Shown here: positions 11,595 to 21,500 of the stretch, piece after piece
Layout of the letters: each line of letters begins with the position of its first letter
Position numbering within the stretch: position 1 is the first letter of the stretch
Origin: Trichopria drosophilae
Lineage: Eukaryota; Arthropoda; Insecta; Hymenoptera; Diapriidae
Assembly: GCA_030407085.1 (NCBI GenBank)
Contig: CM059587.1
Coordinates: 74,141,001 to 74,205,000 of the forward strand
DNA: 64,000 bases
Direction: 5' to 3'
Notes under the pieces: generated by a model
Told to the model about the DNA's origin: nothing
What the model saw: only the letters and a program-made list of their open reading frames with translations
The model's database searches: none
Translations under genes and position numbers: made by a program

Positions 11595-12240
11595 TTGCCC
11601 GAAATTATTGGATCGACTCGAAGAGTGCGATTCTAGTCAAGAGTGTAACCAGCGGCCAAAACAATGCAAGAAGCCTCCACCACGTCCAAAATCCCGTCGA
11701 CGTCCAATTAATGTTTGTTGTGATGATGGCCGTCCCAAGTGTGAACCGCCCAAAAGACGAAATTCTTGCGAAGAGCCAAAACCACCGTTTCGCGATTGCG
11801 ATTGCGGCAATGCGTCCGAAGATTACTGTGCGCTAATCGAAGGTCTCTCATCAAGTTATCTTCTTTTCAAATTTACTATTTCATCTCGATAACACTTTAG
11901 TTAAATAATAAACCGCAAGGTCCACAAGCACATAAATGTGCTTGAGTAATTGCTGATGTCACATTCTTGTAATTTTGGCGCCCAACTCAGATAAACGTAT
12001 ATTTTAGTGCACACATTGAACAATTTACGTAAATTCTATACTATTTAGTCATCATTTACTTATTTAGAAATCATCTTCTTATTTAGTTTATATGTCTAAA
12101 TTGATTACTTATTTTTATTTGCAGCTAAAAGACAATGCGAGGAAGACAGAACAAAACGGTACAAACTGTACGCACAGCTTCAAAGAAAATCGAGTGAAGA
12201 TAAGCCCTGCGCTGAATATTGTAGAAAAAAAGGCTGTTGA
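11595..12240 (+). CDS. Unrecognised Cys/Pro/Arg-rich protein, 5'-incomplete, two exons seen (cluster member 2)
   Basis: Exons 11595-11842 (acceptor TTATTCCAG, donor GGTCTC) and 12125-12240 (acceptor TATTTGCAG, stop TGA) join in frame to 120 residues. About 15 are Cys, spaced as C-x3-C, C-C and C-D-C, with proline-basic stretches such as PPPRPKSRRRP between them. It ends CAEYCRKKGC, and an AATAAA overlaps the stop region at 12240. There is no in-frame ATG, and the upstream frame is open only back to 11539, so a 5' exon is missing. By analogy with its neighbours this would be a short hydrophobic leader, but none was found within several kb. It converges on the gene at 12556. No known family is recognised; roles such as secreted Cys-rich peptide or sperm structural protein are only guesses. 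Confidence 0.62.
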
Positions 12241-12555
12241 ATAAATTTTACAACATTCTTATATCAAGAATTCACTTAATGGAACGAAATGAGATGTACT
12301 CTGGATTAAGATCGGATACAAATGATAAATAAAGTGGAACATGTTTTTTGTCAATGAAACTTCAAAATACGAACAAAATTATTTGATACGATGATCTCAC
12401 CCTACACAAACAAAATAAATATTTCACGATCTTGCAAAAAGAAAAGAAAGACGATTTTTGACATTTTCACACATAGCTATAGAACCTTGTTTTTTATTTT
12501 GAACATTGTTAATTATGATTTCAGACATAGCACGCTCATATTAAAACGTATCACG

Positions 12556-13711
12556 TTACACACTTTTCACGTCTTTACGCTTTTTTTTTGAATATTTGTA
12601 ACAGTCCATTTTCTGTCTTGTGTTGTTTCCGCCATCTCTTCGGAAAATTTCTTTCACCGATTCTGACCTGCAAAATTTTTCAGAACAGGATCCAGGACAC
12701 TCCATATTTGATGCAGCAAAACGTCGCATATAAAGAATTTTTGGAATCATACACTGCAAAATAAATAAACAATTTTTTGTGGATTATCAAAATTTGATAT
12801 AATCTCAAAATTTTCAAAAAACTGTAGATAGTGATCACGAATTTTGAAAATATTTTTATTTTTAGCGTAAAATTTTGTTAAACAAATTCAAAATAATTAC
12901 GAAATTGTCAAGTGTATTATAAAAGTTATATTTGTGTGAAAATGTTTCAAAATTGGTTGTGTCACGTTGTCAGACATTTGTAGAATAGTTTGAATACTTG
13001 GGATGTTTCATAATTCTAGTCAAATATTTTACTTATTAGGGTAATCCTAGTGCAATACTTTACTAGGAAAGTGTTTTGTGTTAATTCCTTCTATTAACTA
13101 AGAAAGGCAAGAATTTAATTTCAAGGTATGTTGAACTTGAAATATTATGGAGGATAAATATGTGGAAAACCCTTGAAACATAATAAGTCGATTATGAAAA
13201 TTGTGACAACGTAGTTCATTCATTTATTAAAATTAATTTAGCATCTTCTAAACTATTTAGAAGATGTTTTTAGTAAATACTATTTTTCCTAACTGCGTTT
13301 TAATTTTGGTATACGACAAAAAATTACGTTAAGTTGATAAAACTTACTCTTTTTTTTCCATTGAGGCGCTAAAATGAAAAGAAAATACAAATCAGAATTT
13401 ATACATATGAAATTAAACTGTTTTTTTAATCAGTGATTTAATAATAATTTTCTAACCATTTAAAGACTAATTTTACCTTATTAGTAACTCTAAAACTACT
13501 GAATGTTTATTATATTTAAAAACCTTGTGGATACTAAACAAATAAAATAAAAAATATTGCAATTTGTTTAAATTTGGTAATATTTTATTAATTTAAAAGC
13601 TCTTATATATCCAAAAGTTAACCTATAATTACTTACAATGGCTCCTGTGAGAAAACAGCAAATTGAAGATAAACATGACGTGCAAACGTACAATGCGAGT
13701 AATTCGTACAT
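12556..13711 (-). CDS. Unrecognised small Cys/Lys-rich protein with hydrophobic leader, two exons (cluster member 3)
   Basis: Exon 1 (13711-13637) is exactly 25 codons, starting MYELLALYVC and continuing as a Cys-rich hydrophobic segment. It ends in phase 0 at a perfect GTAAGT donor. Exon 2 (12753-12556) follows a TTTATTTATTTTGCAG acceptor, starts with Cys and gives 65 residues: a CPGSCSEKFC cluster, then a Lys-rich end (YKYSKKKRKDVKSV). The total is 90 residues. The 25-codon phase-0 leader exon followed directly by Cys is the same layout as the gene at 16694. Further exons in the 883-base intron cannot be excluded. No known family is recognised; the joined model is an inference from splice signals and frame. 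Confidence 0.65.
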
Positions 13712-14868
13712 TGTGTTGAAAATACTTCGCTTTTTGTGTTCATCATTGTGCGACAAAGAATTTATGAAAAAAGATGTATGAACTCCATAGCTCTCAATTC
13801 GAAACTGCAAATGAAAGTGAATGCTGTCAATATCGATGGTGAGAGTTCTATTGTTAATCGATGTTGATTATAGTAATTCAAGTGACAATGTGTATGTTTT
13901 GAGATGTTCTAAAAATTGTTTTGATTTTTGCATTATTTTATTATTACTTTTTATTTTGGATCATTTAAAGAGAAAATACAAATTCTTTAGGTACGGAACA
14001 GTTTCGTATATACATTACACTGTAACTGTACAGGTTCAACCTCGACCTAATGTCGAAATCGGGACATGAGTCGGTTTCAAAACAGCGTAAGAAATACGTA
14101 ACATCCTAAAATCAATCGGTATAATTATGTGACGTAAGTAAGGATCCATGAATGAGATACCAGCTTAGATACTCAGAAAAGAAAATGTGTGAAAAGTAAA
14201 CGGTCGAAAGCGAATGATGTTTTCAGATAAAATATCTTTAAAAAAATATTGGCATGAAGACTACTTATAATTGTGAAATTTTATTACAGTTAAATCTGAT
14301 TAAATCTTTTAATGGGTTGTGAAGTTTCTAATGAGTTTTAAAAGTATTTTCATTAAATTGCTACATTCTTTAATTTGTTTATTGTTTGTTATTTGTAAAT
14401 AAATAACTCCACCAAATGTTATGGATCGATAATTTATTGCAGTTATTTATTTCGATCCTCTGACTTTTCATAATTAAAAAACGATTTTTAAAAAATTGTT
14501 ATTAATTCATGCATGATAAAATGTTTAAAAATCTGAATAAATTATGAAAATTTAAAAATTATGTGATCATTTTTTATGCTAAATTCTATTTTTCACCATC
14601 AAATCGTTTTTCGAAAAGTTGAATGATTTGAAATTTGAATAATGTGACATTCTTACTAATTATTCTGCAAAACCTTAATAAAAAAATTAATTCTTTCAAA
14701 AAAACAAGTTTAATCCTTGACAAAATAATGAGGATTCCTGATTAAGGCAACTGTCATATTAAAAGATGTCTTAAAAGAAACAAAATCAAGTTTTTTTTAA
14801 ACAACATGAAAATATAGAACAATAGCACAAAATAGTAAAAAACGAAATGCATTTGGGCATGCATTTTT
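13712..14868. other. Intergenic, nothing recognised
   Basis: Lies between two divergent cluster genes (minus at 13711, plus at 16694), so it should include part of their regulatory DNA. AT-rich with one 82-codon ORF (13821-14069) lacking recognisable features. No promoter element stands out. Confidence 0.4.
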
Positions 14869-15640
14869 TAAGGGCTCAAAATATCCGCCTGGTCAAGTGC
14901 CATAAAAAAAGTTCTGGCCTTTTGGAAAATTTCATAATGGCGGCTCAAAATAGAGGCTGGAAACCAAACAAAAATTGAGAATTCGAATCAAAAAGCTTGT
15001 GGGAAAGAAAATTGGTGTTCTATTCGATTGGTTTTGGGCTCAAATTGTTGGTTGCCGATGTCTTCAAAAAGTTGGTAAGGTAGATTGATGAAATCCAAGA
15101 TGGCGGATACAAGATGGCTGCTGAAACGTCGAAATCGTCCTGATTAAAAAACGAATCGTCAGATAAATGCTAAAATTAGTTTACGGGGGTTTTGTAGGTC
15201 GCTGATCATGAATCTGAAGACGGAGTTGCAAAATTCAAGAGGGCGGATCCAATATGGTGGAAAAATTTTAGAATATTTTTGGATATTTTTTGAAAATCAA
15301 CCGATTTACGCCAAATTTCTTTCGCGGGTATTCTGGAGGTAGCTGATCATGAATCGCAAGACGGATTTGCAAAATTCAAGATGGCGGATACACACCAATA
15401 TGGTACACAAATTTTCGAAAAATATTCTAATATTTGTCCACGATATTGGATCCGCCATCTTGACTTTTGCCCAAAACCAGTCGAATAGAACACCAATTTT
15501 CTTTCCCACAAGCATTTTGATTCGAATTCTCAATTTTTGTTTGGTTTCCAGCCTCTATTTTGAGCCGCCATTATGAAATTTTCCAAAAGGCCATAACTTT
15601 TTTGAAGGCGCTGGACCAGACGAACATTTTGAGCCCTTAA
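14869..15640. mobile_element. Long inverted-repeat element with internal GGCGGAT repeat units
   Basis: Arms of about 180 bases (14869-15052 and 15458-15640) are near-perfect reverse complements, starting TTAAGGGCTCAAAAT and sharing the segment GGAAACCAAACAAAAATTG. Between them lie about three diverged units, each with TGATCATGAAT followed by CAAAATTCAAGATGGCGGAT (near 15050-15123, 15180-15258 and 15303-15402). No ORF of note; overlapping short ORFs are products of the repeat. Relatives of the unit occur at 34.4, 37.2, 39.9, 40.5 and 62.7 kb. Confidence 0.85.
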
Positions 15641-16693
15641 ACGTCTTGATTGGTTAATTTAAATTTGGGTACACTGATTATCCGGTTGACGTGAAACGTC
15701 CCATATGCACTTTTTGTAGTACTGAAAAACGATATATTGATGCATTCTCAATTTCGCAGATTATATCGCAGTTTATATTTATTGTCAATGTGTTTGAAGG
15801 TGGAATTGTGGGACTTTTCTTTAATTTATAGAGAGATAAAGAGTGAAATTGCCCATATTTTTTTAAAGTAGTAGAAAGAGTATGATAAATTAAATTTTTC
15901 ATAAAATATTGGATTATAAAAATTGAATTTAGCGTAATGAAATAATTAACAAATTTTGTATTATTCAATTTTGGTAAGATTTTGATTTTTAAGAATTTTT
16001 TCAGATATTTAAATTAATCCTGTAAAAGGTACATTTATTATTTAAATTTTCGTAAAATTTATGAAACTTCAATTTATGTACTTTTTAAGCGTTCATTTAT
16101 AATACAATTTTTACAGTATTACGCTTTTCTTGTCACTAAAAGTTGTTTGAATTTAAAAAAGAAACTCCAATTCCTGAAAAACGCTAACGCGATTGTTTAG
16201 GAGAGCAGTTTTAACAGTATTGTTTACTTCAAATTTTCGTAGGGTGTCTACATTCCCTAAACTTACTAAAAATGTTATCAGAATTTAATTTCTAAAATCT
16301 TAATTTTTATTTATTCAGATGTATAAATATTTGTTTTACTGTGACTTTTTAGTAATTCTAAAGTGATTTATTGTTTTTACCTATTGTTTTTGCAACTTTT
16401 TAAGATGGACAGATAATTATTTCTATATAACGAAATGTATAAAAACATGTTCTGCATGAAGTGGATATAAAATTTCTAGTACAACTGTCAAACTCTGTAC
16501 ATAGCCTCAATTTTTGTTGTATGTCACCATCAATTCTTTATACTCGTGTCGTTTTAGTCTAATTTATTTCTTACAAATGTTATTCGTGTATTTCACTTTT
16601 ATTAATTATTGTGGAGTCGAAGAAAACAAAGTCGAAAACGACAATGAATGCAAAGTGTGGAGCGGTCGAATAACCTCTAGAATGTAAAGAGCG
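15641..16693. other. Intergenic, upstream of cluster member 4
   Basis: AT-rich with no convincing ORF. The 3' end (about 16600-16693) is slightly GC-richer and is the likely 5' untranslated and promoter region of the gene starting at 16694. No clear TATA box. Confidence 0.4.
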
Positions 16694-17621
16694 ATGCTGG
16701 AGTGGATTGGAATTTGTGCCTCTAGTGCGTTTATCTCGTGTATTTGCTCATTGATTGCTAGCACAGTGGTGAGCCAAATTTTTGTTAAGATTATTTAAAA
16801 TAATATAGAGTTCGAAACATTTGTCAATAATTTCGATATTAGTAGTGTTACTTTTAATTTTTAATTTTATAAAATATCATTTCGTTGAAAATTATCAGTG
16901 TCTCTCACCAAGTGGTGCACGACTTCGAGCCAAAATGTCAGGAGCTACCAACAATGCAAGCAACCATTGCTGTAAATCGGGCTCTGGCCCAAAAAATCCT
17001 CCAGAAGCCAGAATTCGCGGTGGCTACTCCCCACAAATGAAGGAAATAAAACCATCGGAAATGTATAAATACTCTCAAAAACGTTGCAGGTCCAACGTAA
17101 ATTGCATTCCGTATATCCCAAAATACTCACCATCATCCACGGCTCCATCTCATTGTTTCTCGGCGCATCATCACAATGGTCTTGCCTATTATAATTTTCC
17201 AAAAAAGGATCGAAGTAAAAAATATGACGATTCAAGGAAAGATCGAAAAAATGAAAAATCCAGAGCTAAAAAATCTGACGACCGTCACAAGGAAAAGGGA
17301 AGGTCACCAAAAAAAAGTCACCATAAGCCATCCAGGAGGAGAAGGTGCGTAAACGAAATGCCGATGTGTGCAGTTGCAAGTTGTCAGGATGGCAGCGTTA
17401 TAGGTGGAAAAAGGTGTCGTTTTGTAATCGTCGAGGAAGACGAAGACGAGCAAAGGGAGTCAACTCCAAAAGTTGAAAAAAACGATACGAAAAAGGTAGA
17501 CTCGTTAGAGTCGATGAAAGCAAAAAACACTTGGACGGATGCGTTTAAACTGAAAAAGATGCAGATGCAGTTGTGCAACTGTGACGTATGTAGCAATACA
17601 TTCAGTTTCAAGCCTGCCTGA
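16694..17621 (+). CDS. Unrecognised basic protein with hydrophobic leader, two exons (cluster member 4)
   Basis: Exon 1 (16694-16768) is 25 codons, starting MLEWIGICAS, hydrophobic with three Cys, ending phase 0 before GTGAGC. Exon 2 (16899-17621) follows AAAATTATCAG and opens with Cys. The total is 265 residues. After the leader come a Ser/Asn/Cys-containing region, a Pro/Tyr/His-rich middle, a long Lys/Arg/Asp low-complexity segment (about residues 130-180, ending SRRRRC), an acidic patch (VEEDEDEQRE) and a closing C-N-C-D-V-C motif before FSFKPA. Reading exon 2 alone would force a TTG start and place intron sequence in the protein. AATAAA lies about 115 bases after the stop. No family is recognised. 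The strongly basic tail after an acidic-capped hydrophobic leader suggests either secretion or a membrane anchor with cytosolic tail. Confidence 0.75.
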
Positions 17622-17952
17622 CATTCGCATAAATTTGTATGTTTTATCATTGCTTTTTGACTTTTTAAATTTTATATTCATGTTTTTGCGTTTTGTATTC
17701 GTACGTACATATTGAAAATAGTTGCATTTATTGTTAATAAAGTGCTATGCTAGTGAAAATGAACGTTTTGATTTAATTCAGATATTTATGAGAATTTTAT
17801 TTTTAAAATGGGTTGTAGTTTATCTCATTTAATTTATAATATTTCGACTGATCAACTACGAAATTGCAGGAAAACGTAAATACCACTCGAAGAAAAGGAA
17901 ATATGTGACGTGACTTTTCAAGCATACGCGTCGAATGTACGAACTTCAAAAT

Positions 17953-18213
17953 TCAATGCTGCCAAATGAATAAATATTGTACACGGCTCGAGACATTCTC
18001 ATTTATTATTTTTAACGTCGAATTTTTTCCAGCACGTGTACTAAATGTCTTGTTCGGTGATGGGTCAAATTGAAATTCTGCATTCTGTTTTGTATTGCTC
18101 TTTCGGTTTTTAGGTATTCTAAACTTTGTCTTGTCATTGATTGAAGTTGATTTATCATCGTAAAAACAAGGAAACACAGGCTTAGCGATTCTCAACAACC
18201 TCTTTACATGCAT
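17953..18213 (-). CDS. Possible further basic small protein (cluster member 5?)
   Basis: An 86-codon minus-strand ORF starting at an ATG directly after a stop. The composition resembles the neighbouring genes: Lys/Arg/Asn-rich, with stretches such as KFRIPKNRKSNTKQN and low Cys. It faces the gene at 16694-17621 tail to tail, 331 bases apart, as members 2 and 3 face each other. No hydrophobic leader exon was found upstream, and the protein is not recognised. It could be a final exon, a decayed copy or a chance ORF. It lies just beyond the 3' end of the arylsulfatase gene on the same strand. Confidence 0.33.
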   Translation of the reverse strand: MHVKRLLRIAKPVFPCFYDDKSTSINDKTKFRIPKNRKSNTKQNAEFQFDPSPNKTFSTRAGKNSTLKIINENVSSRVQYLFIWQH

Positions 18214-18472
18214 ATTAAGTTATTATGCAATTAGGTTAGTTGGTAAAAAGAAGCGAAATTTCGTTTTTATCGGTTTCAAATCTATCACACTTATATACGA
18301 TGTCAGGAGCAAAGTTTAAGTTGTTCTTATCATCTTTGACATCTCTAGTAAGCACTATTTTAAATAAAAGAGAAATTTCTTGGATATTACAAATATTAAT
18401 GGAATTTTAATGAATGTCAGAAATATCTCTGTATTGCATGTACTTTATTAGAAAATGCTGCACGATGTTTCA

Positions 18473-18478
18473 TTTATT
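18473..18478 (-). terminator. Poly-A signal of the arylsulfatase gene
   Basis: TTTATT on the plus strand reads AATAAA on the minus strand, about 45 bases beyond the TAA stop at 18522. Placement is approximate. Confidence 0.5.
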
Positions 18479-18521
18479 CTACGCTGAGCCTTAAACTAAA
18501 TGACATTAATTACATCTGACT

Positions 18522-21500
18522 TTACGCTTCTAATTTTGCTATAACTTTATTACACTTATTACTGTACAACGGTACTGTACCAACGACAGAATTAAAGCTC
18601 AATAGAAATGTTTGTTCTGATTCGACAGATGGCGTTCCTTCTTCCCATGGGGCCCATGTGTTGTTCCAATACTTTGGGTTTGCCCGCTTACTTGATGGGA
18701 GATTGCTGGGGCATTTTGCAAAAATACCATGTTTAAAAATTGCCAGTTTAAGAACACCTACTATCAATTTGTTTTTCTCTGCTATGTTGACTAGTTCACA
18801 AGGATCGTCTTTGATGTTAAAGAGACACGGTGACTCCTTAGAATCGCAAGATATCTGTAAAATCATTCCATTTAATCATCAAATTAATTAAGTACAAATG
18901 AAGTGAAAAAAAGTGTTTAAAATCAAGTAACTATTCGCGTAACCCCCGAGCTTCTTTGAAGCAGCTAAGAAGGTGGAAAAACTGTACAAAACTTAGCACT
19001 TAGTTTGAAAACTAAAATAAACATGGACTCCCTTTAATGAATCGTTGGGTGGAATTTTGTAAGATTCCTGGAAGGAATCCTTTTTAAATATTTATTTGAA
19101 TTGGACCATTACGTTTTTTCGTTTGAAAATAGAATTTACTTGCAATTCTAAATCATGTTTATGCTGGTGTCTAGAGAATAATTAGCTTATACTTACTTCA
19201 TCCCTTTTTATGACATTACACGAAAGCTGAGCTTGACGTCTGATTTTGAGAACATCGTTACTAGTAAGCTCTGCACTTTTAGATGCTGATTTCTGATCAG
19301 CATGTTGCGCCAAAGTAAATTCAGCCAAAGCTTCTCCGACTTTGCTATTGATGACAGTTTCTGGATTATAAACTGGAACATCTTCCTGAGTCTGACCATA
19401 CCAATCATTATATTCTCCTGTTGATCCGGATATGTATTTGTAATCTCCGCGACGTATGGCTGAGTAATTGGAGAACGGATCGATGTTGATGAGAATTTCT
19501 GTCCTAGGACTAGGTTCGCCTGAGATCAAACTGGACCAAAGATCAACACCGTCGATGCGCCCAAAACTTTGTAGATTCAAATCTTAATTGCAAATTCGTA
19601 ATTTTTTTATTAATCCTTCATGCTAGGAGTGGGTATATAAATAATACATACATAAATAATTTTGAAAAATGTTTATGCACTAAATTCATCATAATGTAAG
19701 ATACAAACGTAACAATTTTAATACTTCGTATTCTTTTCATTTCGAATGGTTTCCTCAAAATATTTATGGAGAAAACAGTGCTTTCAATATCGAATTACTA
19801 AGAAGTTTGAGATCGCATATAGATATATCGGTTTATGCATTTCAAAAATTTGTCTAATTTTTTCTAAATTTCAGCAATTTATGAGCTCCCTGGAGCTCTG
19901 AACGTGCGATTATTTGCAGGGCATAATACCGAAATATTATAAAAACAAAAGGGACTACAAATATTTTTCAAGGAATAGATTATAGATTAGCTTTTATATT
20001 ACGTACATATATCCTTAACACACTGAAGATTTAACATAAATTACGATAAACTGTTGTAAAAATAAATACAAACTTTCATAAATTTTGTTATGCATGCCTT
20101 CTTTTAGCTAATTATGGTAAGTAGTTTTCTCTCAATGAGTTTGTATTGTCTCATGTAAAAATCAGTTTAAAGTTTTATTTGGAAAAATCTTCAAAATTGA
20201 CAAATTCCATAAAACACTAATTTTTTCTTGTGTCAAATTTTTACAATCAATTATTACCATAATATATAAAAGAACTAACGTAAGTTTTAAGCGGATTAAC
20301 CCATATTTGTAGTTAGGAGAGTTTTTTGGCAAGAAATATTGTGTTAATAATCTAATCTTATTTAAGTAAATCAACTTTCAGAGAATATATTCTTTTTTTG
20401 CTTACAAATATGGGAAGTTTTAGGTTAGTTATGGATACACATCTTACATATTTAACAAATATTAGGAACTTGAAGGTCGCCTACAATTCATATATAACCT
20501 TGTTGCCATTGGAAGAAAATGAAAATGAATCAAAATAAATAAAATGTATTAAAGTTTGTCATGCGCGACCCGATTTCAATAAAATATTAGTATACTTTTA
20601 ATTTATCACATGTATTTTAGTAGAATCATTGGACTGATGACATGGTTGTCAATACGCACCAGTTTTCAAATTATTTCTGTAATTATAATTTTAAAAAGAA
20701 GTACACATTAATCCACATAAATTCTGATACTATTCCATTTTTATGTACAAAACGTAGTTTCTTTGTAAACTTCTATTGAATTTTTTTTATTTCATATTAA
20801 GAGGATATCTGAATGTGAGCAATAATTAGTTTAAATTTCAAAATAATATTCAATTAAAAATAACGAATAATATTAACATTTCACCATTATTTGAGAAATA
20901 ATGTAATTTGTTGTGCTGAATTTATAAATTGTAGTTTTAAATTAATCTAGAGAGCGAATAATGCCTTATTGTTATATATTTATTTTACGTGACTGTTATG
21001 GTCATTTGAAGGTCATCTTTTGGAATTTCAAAAAAAAAACACCTGTTTTTATTTTCATAATGCGAAAAGGCACAACATTTTGCATTCAAGAAAGTATTTA
21101 CTATATCGTTCGAGGTTGTATGCAAAAACGTATTCACTTTTATTTGTTTTGGAGTGTTCGGGCATATCGGATTTTAAGGTTTATGGGATTAAAGTGGCTT
21201 CGGTTTATGGGGTTTGGATTTTATAGGGGTTATTGGTTTTTAGGGTTTTGGTGTTTTACTGGTATAGATAATTTTTTTCGGACTTCAATGTTGAAATTCC
21301 CTAGTAAAAAACAACGAAAATAACCCATAAATCCCTAAATCCATTAACCGCAAGCCCCAAAAATCCCAAAACTTATTAACCCAAAGACCAACACACCCTA
21401 AAACTCACAAACCCACAAACCCATTCGACCTTAAAAACCAATTAAGCCTGAAACCCATAAACCCACAGTCCATACACTCCAAAACAAACTTTTTTTAAAA

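Noticed and set aside
11552..11836. 94-codon ORF starting MKMNWG as the coding frame
   Set aside because: It runs through an intron-exon boundary and a different frame of the same region carries the Cys/Arg-rich protein, which continues in frame across the next intron.
15306..15576. Overlapping 75-codon ORFs on both strands
   Set aside because: Both fall in the arms and core of the inverted-repeat element and reflect its palindromic structure.
16821..16898. TTG-started N-terminus for the 16.8 kb gene
   Set aside because: This stretch is better read as an intron: an ATG leader exon with a GTGAGC donor lies just upstream and an acceptor at 16898 gives a phase-0 join.
20961..21323. 120-codon plus-strand ORF as a gene
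   Set aside because: It lies wholly in a dispersed repeat and its Gly/Phe/Trp-rich end comes from GGGTTTA-like tracts.
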